From NCBI RefSeq assembly GCF_009908295.1, contig NZ_JAAALO010000012.1, forward strand, positions 62,001 to 126,000: a stretch of 64,000 bases of DNA. Direction: 5' to 3'. The stretch's first letter is position 1. Every line of letters begins with the position of its first letter. This stretch comes from Micromonospora rubida. GTDB taxonomy: Bacteria > Actinomycetota > Actinomycetes > Mycobacteriales > Micromonosporaceae. Shown piece after piece: positions 25,243-32,212 of the stretch. Both the position numbers and the translations under genes were made by a program. The notes beneath the pieces are model-generated. The model was given only the letters and a program-made list of their open reading frames with translations, had not been told where the DNA came from and did no database searches.

Positions 25243-26115
25243 ATGACAGTCGACGCGACTCCCCAGCGACACCCGCTCCTGCCCGTCCTCGCCGGTTCCC
25301 GAGCCGTCCTCGTCGGCCGGGACACCCCCGACCCCGACGCCGACTACGGCTTCGGCCACGGCTACGAGTCGGCGGTGGAGGCGACCAGGGCGTTGGCCCG
25401 TACCCTCGTCTCCCCGAACATCGGTACGCCCCTCCTCGAAGCGCACACCGAACAGCTCGTGCGCGGGGAGTCCCCCGAGGCGGTGATCGAGGCCGTGCGC
25501 CGGGCCGCCGCAGCGGCGTCGGACACGTTGCTGTTCTCCTACGCCGCGACCGGCCCGGAACACTGGGAGACCCCCGAGGGCGCGGAGCGGTGGACCGAGG
25601 AGCCGGACAGTCGGCGGTCCGTGCTCGGGAGGGTCGCCGACCTGATGCGGGACAGCGCGGCCACCCGACTCGTCGTCCTGCTGGACTGCGGTTCCGCGCA
25701 GATCGCCGCGCGGCACTTCACCCGGCCGGACCCACCGGCCGGTCACCGGCACGGCGCACAGTTGTCGCTGCTGGGCGCTGGCCGGGTGATGCTGTTCGGG
25801 AGCGAGATCGACCCGTTCACGAGCACCCTCACCAAAGCGCTTCAGGCAGGGGTCGACGGCGGTCCCGAGGCCCTGAATCTGGTGGCGCTCGGCGACGCGG
25901 TGCGGGCCAAGTTCACCGAGCTGCGGTACCTGGTCGAGAACGAGTACATTCCGGGAGCGAAAGAGCTACTTGTCCACGGCGGCCACGAGGTGGCACTCGG
26001 CATCAATCGGGCCTTTCCGCCCGATGACCGCGACGTCGCCCTGCGGTACCCGCCGCGCTATCCCGGCGCCTTCTTCGCCCACCCCGACGCCGTGAGCGAA
26101 TCCGAAGGCTACTGA
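25243..26115 (+). CDS. Caspase-like (peptidase C14-type) domain protein with degenerate active site
   Basis: A 290-residue protein from ATG 25243 (GGAG upstream). Its order of elements resembles caspase/metacaspase-like domains of actinobacterial effector systems: an opening strand SRAVLVGRDTPDPDADYGFG, a helix-loop with ESAVEATRALARTLVSPNIG, a strand DTLLFSYAATGP at the place of the usual YYAGHG (catalytic His lost), and TRLVVLLDCGSAQIAARHF at the place of DCCFSG (one Cys kept, ~148). The second half has VMLFGSEIDPFTSTLTKALQ, again like the family (checks, then FTxxL). So I read it as an inactive or altered caspase-like regulator. It is not in an obvious operon: a transposase scrap lies upstream and the convergent membrane gene downstream. 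Confidence 0.5.
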   Translation: MTVDATPQRHPLLPVLAGSRAVLVGRDTPDPDADYGFGHGYESAVEATRALARTLVSPNIGTPLLEAHTEQLVRGESPEAVIEAVRRAAAAASDTLLFSYAATGPEHWETPEGAERWTEEPDSRRSVLGRVADLMRDSAATRLVVLLDCGSAQIAARHFTRPDPPAGHRHGAQLSLLGAGRVMLFGSEIDPFTSTLTKALQAGVDGGPEALNLVALGDAVRAKFTELRYLVENEYIPGAKELLVHGGHEVALGINRAFPPDDRDVALRYPPRYPGAFFAHPDAVSESEGY

Positions 26116-26137
26116 CCCTGTCAGCGGGAATTCCGGC

Positions 26138-27223
26138 TCAGCGCTCGGCGACTCCACCGGTCGACGCCGCCGCGTTCGCGGGTCGAAGCCGGCTCATTCG
26201 GGCTGCCCCGGCGATCAGGCCCAGGCTGCCGGTAAGCGTGAGCGCGATGACGCTGGCCGCCAGCGGGTTGGCGATCTGGTTGGCCAGCGGGTACATGTAG
26301 TCGGCGGCGAACAGCACGTTGGCGCTGCCCGGGTCCGGGATCGTGCTCAGCACGTTGTCCAGGGTGTTCACCCCGCAGGCGATGAGGGCCGGCAGGCCGA
26401 GCAGCAGGCTCAGCCACCGGATCGGCCGTGGGGTCCGGGCGACCCGGTGAGCCGTCCAGGTCATCCCCTGCCACACCACGATCAGCCCGATGACGAACCC
26501 GGCGACCGCGCCGGCGAGCACGCCGCGGGGCTCGATCGGATAGGCGCTGATCGTCATGCCGGTCTGGTTGTCGTATTCGGAGACGCGTAACAGCACCCCG
26601 TGCCGGTACGCCCAGAACACCTCGTTCGGGCTGTTTCCGCCGGCCCGGCTGTTGACGCCACCCGGGCTCAGGGCGCCGGTCCGCCAGCCCGCGCTCGTCA
26701 GGTGCTGGTAGGCATCGGCCAGGACGGTCGGTGTCTCGGCGACCTGCTCGTAGACCCGGCTCTGGCCCATCGGCGCCGGCCGCCCGCCGTCCCAGCCCTC
26801 CTCGGCGAAATCCTGGAACTCGCCGTACGTCCGGTAGGCGTAGGCCATGTTGAGCGGGTTGTCGTCCGGGAGTTCGTAGACGAGCGAGGCCGGACGGCCG
26901 ACCAGGTCGTCGCTGAAGGCGGCAAGGTTGGGGTCTTCGGGGTTGGCGAGTCCCCAGACTGCCAGGGCGCCGGCCCCGCTGAGCACCACGGCCGCCCAGA
27001 TCGCTACGAGGCCGGCCGCGAGCCTACCGATCCAGGTGGGCGGCACGAACCGGTACCGGAGGCCGTTCACCAACAGGTGGACCGCCTCGTCGCGCGATGG
27101 CCGGACCTGTCCCGGCTCGGCGGCGTCGAGCAGGGTGGTGAGGATTTCCGGCCCGCGTTCGCGCCGGTAGAAGCCGGGGTACGCCCAGAGTAGACGGCGG
27201 TAGGAGCGCTCCAGGTCAGGCAT
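26138..27223 (-). CDS. Multi-pass membrane protein of a PadR-controlled pair
   Basis: A 361-residue protein; ATG 27223 overlaps the end of the PadR gene by eight bases. The first ~65 residues are a cytoplasmic domain (PDLERSYRRLLWAYPGFYRR) of the type that follows PadR regulators in actinomycetes and carries the pattern L-x-A-Y-P-x-x-Y/F-R-x-E. Then a membrane helix (~72-96), an extracytoplasmic domain (~100-225, EDPNLAAFSDDLVGRPASLV), and four more helices (~235-345: VLAGAVAGFVIGLIVVWQGM, SLLLGLPALIACGVNTL and others). Its job is unknown; PadR-membrane pairs often respond to envelope stress or drugs. Confidence 0.72.
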   Translation of the reverse strand: MPDLERSYRRLLWAYPGFYRRERGPEILTTLLDAAEPGQVRPSRDEAVHLLVNGLRYRFVPPTWIGRLAAGLVAIWAAVVLSGAGALAVWGLANPEDPNLAAFSDDLVGRPASLVYELPDDNPLNMAYAYRTYGEFQDFAEEGWDGGRPAPMGQSRVYEQVAETPTVLADAYQHLTSAGWRTGALSPGGVNSRAGGNSPNEVFWAYRHGVLLRVSEYDNQTGMTISAYPIEPRGVLAGAVAGFVIGLIVVWQGMTWTAHRVARTPRPIRWLSLLLGLPALIACGVNTLDNVLSTIPDPGSANVLFAADYMYPLANQIANPLAASVIALTLTGSLGLIAGAARMSRLRPANAAASTGGVAER

Positions 27224-27560
27224 GCTGAACTCCCCCGATGAAGCCGAACGCCTCGCGCAGCCGGGAGGCGGCCACCTTTGCGTTCGACTGGAGCCGCTCC
27301 ACTGCGGCTTCGAGCGCCGCGCGGCCGTCGTCGGACAGGGTGTAGTAGCGGCGCAGTCGGCCGCCCACGGCCTCTTCCCGGTCGAGGACAATCAGGCCCT
27401 CCGTGCTGAGCCGGTCCAGCGCCGCGTACAGCGTCCCGGCCTTGAGCTTGACCCGCCCGCCGGACAACTGCTCGACGGCCTGAATGATCCCGTAGCCGTG
27501 TAGCGGGGTGGCGCGCACCAGCGCGGTCAGGATGAAGAACGTCGGCTCCTGCATCGTCAT
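27216..27560 (-). CDS. PadR-family transcriptional regulator
   Basis: A 114-residue PadR winged helix: EPTFFILTALVRATPLHGYG, a recognition helix VKLKAGTLYAALDRLSTEGL, a wing EEAVGGRLRRYYTLSDDGRA and a short dimerising C-terminal helix (subfamily 2 length). ATG at 27560; another ATG two codons inside is possible. It is cotranscribed with the membrane protein that overlaps it by eight bases and faces the TetR gene. The near-palindrome at 27582-27606 is the likely operator. Confidence 0.85.
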   Translation of the reverse strand: MTMQEPTFFILTALVRATPLHGYGIIQAVEQLSGGRVKLKAGTLYAALDRLSTEGLIVLDREEAVGGRLRRYYTLSDDGRAALEAAVERLQSNAKVAASRLREAFGFIGGVQHA

Positions 27561-27581
27561 GGCCTTAACCGTAGACCGCCT

Positions 27582-27606
27582 CTATATGCAGGTGACTTGT
27601 ATATCG
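27582..27606. promoter_or_regulatory. AT-rich near-palindrome, candidate PadR operator
   Basis: A 25-bp imperfect palindrome centred near 27594, with outer halves CTATATGCAGG and CTTGTATATCG, stands 22 bp upstream of the PadR start. PadR regulators typically bind ATGTA/TACAT-like dyads, and this is the most AT-rich segment around. Its overlap with the expected -10 region would allow autorepression. Confidence 0.5.
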
Positions 27607-27612
27607 ATCGGT

Positions 27613-27627
27613 CCGTACGCGGTACGG
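27613..27627. promoter_or_regulatory. Perfect 15-bp palindrome, candidate TetR operator
   Basis: CCGTACGCGGTACGG is a perfect 6-3-6 palindrome 25 bp upstream of the TetR-type gene. TetR regulators usually bind a 15-18 bp palindrome near their own start, so autoregulation is likely. Only 6 bp separate it from the PadR site, so the two regulators might interfere with each other. Confidence 0.5.
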
Positions 27628-27652
27628 TATCCATCGTTAGGATGAGGGCACT

Positions 27653-28456
27653 ATGCCGAACGAGCGCAAGGGCAAGATCGACCCCGCCCGCAGCCTGGCC
27701 ATCCTCTGGCGCACCCGGGAGCCGACCAGCCGCAGCGCCGGGCCGGGGCTCAGCGTCGACCGGATCGTCCGGGCGGCGATCGAGGTCGCCGACGCCGAGG
27801 GGATCGACGCGCTCACCATGCGCCGGGTCAGCGAGGCGCTGGGCGTCGGGACGATGTCGGTCTACACGTACGTGCCGGGCAAGGCCGAGCTGCTCGACGT
27901 CATGGTCGACACGCTCTACGGCGAGATGAGGCGCCCGGCTGACGTCCCCGGCGGCTGGCAGGCCCGGCTCGAACAGATCGCCCGGGAGAACCTGGAGCTC
28001 TACCGCGCCCACCCGTGGCTGCTGCGCGCCGAGACCAGCCGGCCCGTGCTCGGCCCGAACCTGTTCGCCAAGTACGACTACGAGTTGGGGGCCGTGGCCG
28101 GCATCGGCCTCGACGACGTGGAGATGGACGCCGTGCTCACCCTGGTCCTCGGGCACGTCAAGAGCGCGGCGCGGGCCGCGCTGGACGTGGTCGACCTGGA
28201 GCGCGAGACCGGCATGACGGACGGCCAGTGGTGGCAGTCGCACGCCCCCTGGCTGGAGAGGTTCATGAAGTCGGGCAGCTACCCGACGGCCTCCCGGGTG
28301 GGCTCGGCGGCCGGGGAGGCGCACGGCGCGGCGTACGGGCCGGAGTACGCGTTCGAGTTCGGCCTCCAGCGGGTGCTCGACGGCGTCGCGGTGATCGTCG
28401 CCAAGCGTTCGGCGTCGGCCGAACCAAACCGCTCGGGCCCCGACGACGCCGGATAG
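27653..28456 (+). CDS. TetR-family regulator (TetR_C type)
   Basis: A 267-residue TetR-like repressor with an N-terminal extension (KGKIDPARSLAILWRTREPT) of the kind found in TetR_C_1 regulators, then the HTH: SVDRIVRAAIEVADAEGIDA, LTMRRVSEALGVGTMSVYTY, VPGKAELLDVMVDTLYGEM. The C-terminal ligand domain (95-245) is helical with a WWQSHAPWLERF motif. ATG at 27653 behind GGATGAGGG. No adjacent efflux or enzyme gene is obvious: GlnX starts 170 bp downstream and the PadR pair is divergent. Target unknown. Confidence 0.82.
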   Translation: MPNERKGKIDPARSLAILWRTREPTSRSAGPGLSVDRIVRAAIEVADAEGIDALTMRRVSEALGVGTMSVYTYVPGKAELLDVMVDTLYGEMRRPADVPGGWQARLEQIARENLELYRAHPWLLRAETSRPVLGPNLFAKYDYELGAVAGIGLDDVEMDAVLTLVLGHVKSAARAALDVVDLERETGMTDGQWWQSHAPWLERFMKSGSYPTASRVGSAAGEAHGAAYGPEYAFEFGLQRVLDGVAVIVAKRSASAEPNRSGPDDAG

Positions 28457-28625
28457 CGGCGCCGGCTGTCGTCCACTTTGTCGGTCCGGTCGGATACCGG
28501 ACATGGTGCGGCCGGCCGCCCGGCTGCTCTGCCATCCTGGATCTTCCCCGCCGGTGTCCATCCGCGCCGGCCGGACCCGTCCGGCGAGCCGGAGGCGGCG
28601 CGCGGCGGGGCGGACGGGGGCGCGG

Positions 28626-29939
28626 ATGACCGTACGTGTGGAAGCCGGCCGCAGGGCCGAGACGTCGACCACGACGCTGACCCGGGGCGCGGCCCAGCCG
28701 GACCGGGGCGGCCCGGCGCGCTGGCGGGACCCGCTCCGCACGACCCCCGCGCGGATCGTCGTCCACGGGCTCCTCCTCGCGGCCCTGCTCGTCGCCACAG
28801 CCGTGGTCGCCCTGCGCGCGGGCGGGCCGGCGACCACGCTGGGCGAACGGTCCGCCGCGACCGCCGCGCGGACCGGCACGAGCGCCCGCCAGATCTACGT
28901 CGGCCTGGCCGACGCCGACGTCGCCGCCAGCGCAGTCTTCCTGCTGCCGCCCGGCGAGGACCGGGCGGCCGGCCTGAAGGCCGACTACCAGCGGAAGATC
29001 CACGAGGTCGAGCACGCGCTGAACGCCTCGATGGGCGCGGCGGTCGACGACCCGGACCGGCTGGCGAAGCTGGCCGCGATCGCCGCCCGGTTGCAGGTCT
29101 ACCAGCGCATCATCGCCGACGCGCTGACGGTGGCCGAGGGGCCGGGAACCGCAGCCAACCAGGGGGTGCTCGCCTCCGCGTACGCGCGGGAGGCTTCCCA
29201 CTACCTGTCCCACCAGCTGCTGACCGCCGCCCAGACCCTGTGGGACTACGACACCAGGCTGCTGCGGGAGGCCCGGGTCGACGCCCGGTGGTGGGTGGCG
29301 GCCTCCCTGCTGATGCCGCTGCTGACGCTGGCGGCGCTCGGGGCCGTCCAGTGGTGGCTGTGGCGGCGCACCCGCCGCCGGCTCAACGCCGGCCTGCTCG
29401 TCGCCTCGGCGGGCGTCGTGGCCGTCCTGGCCCTGGCCGTCGCCTCGTGGTCGCATTGGCCGGCGGCCGACAGCCGGTTCCCCGAGCTGGCGCGGGCCGT
29501 GGACGCACAGAGCGCCACCCAGCAGCGGCTCGGCACGTTGCTGGCCGGCCGCGCGGACGTCTACCTGGGGCTCGGCGCCAGCGTCGACCCGGTGGGCCAC
29601 CACGAGGACTTCGACAGCCGGCAGCTCTGCGGCGGCCCGGACGGGGTGGACTGCGCCACCCTGACCGCCGTGTGGACCGCCCGGCAGAGCCAGGAGCCGG
29701 ACGCGTTCCGCCGGGCCATGGACGCGGTGCTGGACGCGGGGCCCGCCGGAAAGTCCTTCGACGCGGCGACCACCGCCCTCACCAACCGGCTCGACGAGGG
29801 AGACAAGGTGGTCGCCGGGCACGTCGAGCGCCTGCCGGCGACGCCGCGCCAGTTCGGTGGGCTCGCCGCGTGGGTCACGTTGCTCGCCGGCGCCGCAGTC
29901 GTCGTCGGGTTGCGGCAACGCCTGGCCGAGTACCGGTGA
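28626..29939 (+). CDS. glnX: GlnX-like membrane sensor protein
   Basis: A 437-residue membrane protein with four hydrophobic segments: ~42-66 (IVVHGLLLAALLVATAVVAL), ~220-245, ~258-280 (GLLVASAGVVAVLALAVASW) and ~410-430 near the C-terminus. Between them are two extracytoplasmic helical domains, one opening with SARQIYVGLADADVAAS. In Mycobacterium tuberculosis GlnX lies in an operon with the binding lipoprotein GlnH and kinase PknG and relays external amino-acid level to PknG. Here the next genes are also a GlnH-like lipoprotein and a PknG-like kinase, so the assignment rests on topology and gene order. ATG 28626 is chosen because the upstream part of the frame is basic filler. Confidence 0.68.
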   Translation: MTVRVEAGRRAETSTTTLTRGAAQPDRGGPARWRDPLRTTPARIVVHGLLLAALLVATAVVALRAGGPATTLGERSAATAARTGTSARQIYVGLADADVAASAVFLLPPGEDRAAGLKADYQRKIHEVEHALNASMGAAVDDPDRLAKLAAIAARLQVYQRIIADALTVAEGPGTAANQGVLASAYAREASHYLSHQLLTAAQTLWDYDTRLLREARVDARWWVAASLLMPLLTLAALGAVQWWLWRRTRRRLNAGLLVASAGVVAVLALAVASWSHWPAADSRFPELARAVDAQSATQQRLGTLLAGRADVYLGLGASVDPVGHHEDFDSRQLCGGPDGVDCATLTAVWTARQSQEPDAFRRAMDAVLDAGPAGKSFDAATTALTNRLDEGDKVVAGHVERLPATPRQFGGLAAWVTLLAGAAVVVGLRQRLAEYR

Positions 29940-29955
29940 GACGGACGGGGGACCG

Positions 29956-31059
29956 ATGACGACACAGGTGGCGAGGCGCTGGGCGGCCCGCCCCGGCGGC
30001 GGGCCGGTGGCCGCCCGGGCCGCGCTGGCCGGCGTACTGCTGCTGGCGGTGGCGGCGTGCACGGCGGTCCCGCCGGACTCCGCCGCCGTGCCCACCCCCG
30101 GGCCCCCGGACGTGCGGCAGATCGCCGCCGGCGGTGAGCCGGCCAACGCCTTCTGCACGGTGCGCAGCAGCTTCGCCCCGAGCGGCGTCCCGCCGCGGGT
30201 GATCCGCGACCGGGGGCCGGGGCAGGGCCTGGTCGCGGGCGTCGACCCGTCGGACGCCACGATGAGCCACTGGAACGCCGAGACGCAGCAGTTCGAGGGC
30301 TTCAACATCGATTTGTTGCTGGCGGTGGCCCGGGCCATCTGGCCGGGGGAGGAGCCGCGCAAGCGGATCACCTTCAAAGTGGTGCCGCCCGGGCAGGGCG
30401 CCTTCGAGATGCTGGCGCCGGACCACCCGGACCGGGTCGACCTCATCGCCACCTCGCTGACGGCGAGCTGCGAGCGGGCGAAGCAGGTCATCTTCTCCAA
30501 CGACTACCTCGACTCCGGGCAGACCGCGCTGGTCCGACGCGTCGACGGCCGGCCGGAGTACGCGGGCATCGAGCAGCTGGGCGGCCGTCGGGTCTGCGCG
30601 GCGGCGCGGACCACCTCGCTCGCGGCGATCGCCGCCTACCGCACGGCCGACGGCACCCTCCCGGTGCCGGTGCAGGCCGCCCATCCGATCGACTGCCTGG
30701 TCATGCTGCGTCAGGGGCAGGTCGACGCGGTCAGCACGGACGAGAACATCCTGCTGGGCTTCACCCGGATGACGCCCGACACCGTGCTCGTCACCGAGCC
30801 GCCCCGGGACAACGCCCGGTTCTGCCGCTACCACGACGGCCGGCGGCCGTGCACCTGGTTCACCGATGAGCCGCACGCGTTCGCGTTCGCCCGGGACAAC
30901 CCGGACAGCCTCGAGCTGGCCCGGTTCGTCAACCACGTCCTGGAGTCCATCCGCGCCTCCGGGGTGTGGGCGGCGGCCCACCGGCAGTGGCTCGCCGACC
31001 ACCCCGACCGGGGGCAGCCGACACCGGGATCGCCGGTCACGTCGTGGCCGCCCGGGTGA
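29956..31059 (+). CDS. glnH: GlnH-like glutamate/aspartate-binding lipoprotein
   Basis: A 367-residue exported lipoprotein. The signal peptide ends with LLLAVAACTAV, giving a lipid-modified Cys35. The mature part is a SBP_bac_3 type amino-acid binding protein: GLVAGVDPSDATMSHWN, FEGFNIDLLLAVARAIWPG, DRVDLIATSLTASCERAKQV, IFSNDYLDSGQTALVRR, and a second lobe with LVMLRQGQVDAVSTDENILL. No permease or ATPase genes follow, as expected of a sensor rather than a transporter subunit. It starts 16 bp after the GlnX-like gene. In mycobacteria GlnH senses aspartate and glutamate for PknG. Confidence 0.85.
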   Translation: MTTQVARRWAARPGGGPVAARAALAGVLLLAVAACTAVPPDSAAVPTPGPPDVRQIAAGGEPANAFCTVRSSFAPSGVPPRVIRDRGPGQGLVAGVDPSDATMSHWNAETQQFEGFNIDLLLAVARAIWPGEEPRKRITFKVVPPGQGAFEMLAPDHPDRVDLIATSLTASCERAKQVIFSNDYLDSGQTALVRRVDGRPEYAGIEQLGGRRVCAAARTTSLAAIAAYRTADGTLPVPVQAAHPIDCLVMLRQGQVDAVSTDENILLGFTRMTPDTVLVTEPPRDNARFCRYHDGRRPCTWFTDEPHAFAFARDNPDSLELARFVNHVLESIRASGVWAAAHRQWLADHPDRGQPTPGSPVTSWPPG

Positions 31060-31072
31060 GGGGCGGGGCGTG

Positions 31073-32212
31073 ATGCCGGACGGCGATCGGCTCGACGCGG
31101 TGCGGGCCGCGCACGGCCTGGCCGCCGAGTGGCTGCTGGAGGCGCAGGCGCTGATCACCGGGGAGTTCCGCGCCCCGGTCACCGGCGTCACCGCCGGGAC
31201 GGAGACCGCGGCCTGGGACGAGCTGCACGTGCTCGGCTGCCTGTCGCTGGCCCTCGACCCGATGGACGACGGCCCCGACCCGGCGGCGCGGCGGAACGAC
31301 CGCCTCGCCCGGCTGCTCACCGACCCGATCGAGGTCGCGTTCACCTCGGCCACGGGGGAGGCGCCCCGGATCGAGCGGTTGTGCCTCGACGAGATCGTCG
31401 CGGCGGCCCGGGAGCACCGGGCCACGATCCGCCGGCTCGTCGACGCGTACCGGGCGGCCGTGCGGTTCGTGGAGGCGGACCTCGACCGGCTGCGCAGGGA
31501 CGTCGCGGACCCTCGGCTCCGGGCCGGGGCGGCCGACCGGGGCGCGACGGCGCCGGACGTACCCGCCGTCCGGCTCGCCGGGCTGGAGCGGGAGGCCGCG
31601 GCGGACCCGGTGGGCTGCGCCCGTCCCGGCCCCTGGCGCGACGCGCTGGCCGGCCTCGCGGACGACCTCGCCGCCGTACGCCGGGCGCTCGCCCCGGCCA
31701 CCGACGACCCGGACCGGTTGACGTCCGGGGAGCGGCGGCTGCGCTCGTCGGTGGAACGCCTGCGGGGGCTCGCGGCCGAGGCGGCCCGGGAGGGGCTGGG
31801 CGACGGCGGCGATCCGGTGGCCGCCCTCGACGTCGACGGGCTGCTCGCCCGGGCAGCCGCGGCCCGCACCGCGTCGCCCAACGGCTCGGCGGGCCCCGTC
31901 GGCCCCGTCGGCCCCGTCGGCTCGGTGGGCCCGGCGGGCCCGCCCGGCGAGCTGGAGGCCGCCCTCGACGGGGCCGCCGACCAGGTCGACGCCGCCCGGC
32001 GGCGGCTACGCGGCCGCTGCCACCTGGAACTCGGCGGGCGGCTGGAGGCGTACCGGCAGCGCGCCGCCGACGAGGGCCGGGCCGAGCACCCGGACCTGGA
32101 GCAGAGCTACCGCGAGGCGCGGGACAGGCTGCGCCCCGACCGCTTCGCCGTGACCGCCGCGAGCCGGGCGGTCCGCGCCTACCAGCAGGCCGTGAACGAG
32201 GTGACCCGATGA
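31073..32212 (+). CDS. Coiled-coil protein of unknown function in the GlnX-GlnH-PknG operon
   Basis: A 379-residue, Ala/Arg/Asp-rich, mainly helical protein without signal peptide or membrane segment. Several heptad-like stretches occur (ADLDRLRRDVADPRLRAGAA; ERRLRSSVERLRGLAAEAAR), interrupted at ~275-295 by a collagen-like run of Gly-Pro-Val triplets, then a conserved-looking tail with YRQRAADEGRAEHPDLEQSY. It is not in the mycobacterial three-gene operon as I know it. The next gene overlaps its stop by ATGA, so it is translationally coupled to the kinase and might be its adaptor or substrate; this is inference. I do not recognise the family. Confidence 0.65.
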   Translation: MPDGDRLDAVRAAHGLAAEWLLEAQALITGEFRAPVTGVTAGTETAAWDELHVLGCLSLALDPMDDGPDPAARRNDRLARLLTDPIEVAFTSATGEAPRIERLCLDEIVAAAREHRATIRRLVDAYRAAVRFVEADLDRLRRDVADPRLRAGAADRGATAPDVPAVRLAGLEREAAADPVGCARPGPWRDALAGLADDLAAVRRALAPATDDPDRLTSGERRLRSSVERLRGLAAEAAREGLGDGGDPVAALDVDGLLARAAAARTASPNGSAGPVGPVGPVGSVGPAGPPGELEAALDGAADQVDAARRRLRGRCHLELGGRLEAYRQRAADEGRAEHPDLEQSYREARDRLRPDRFAVTAASRAVRAYQQAVNEVTR

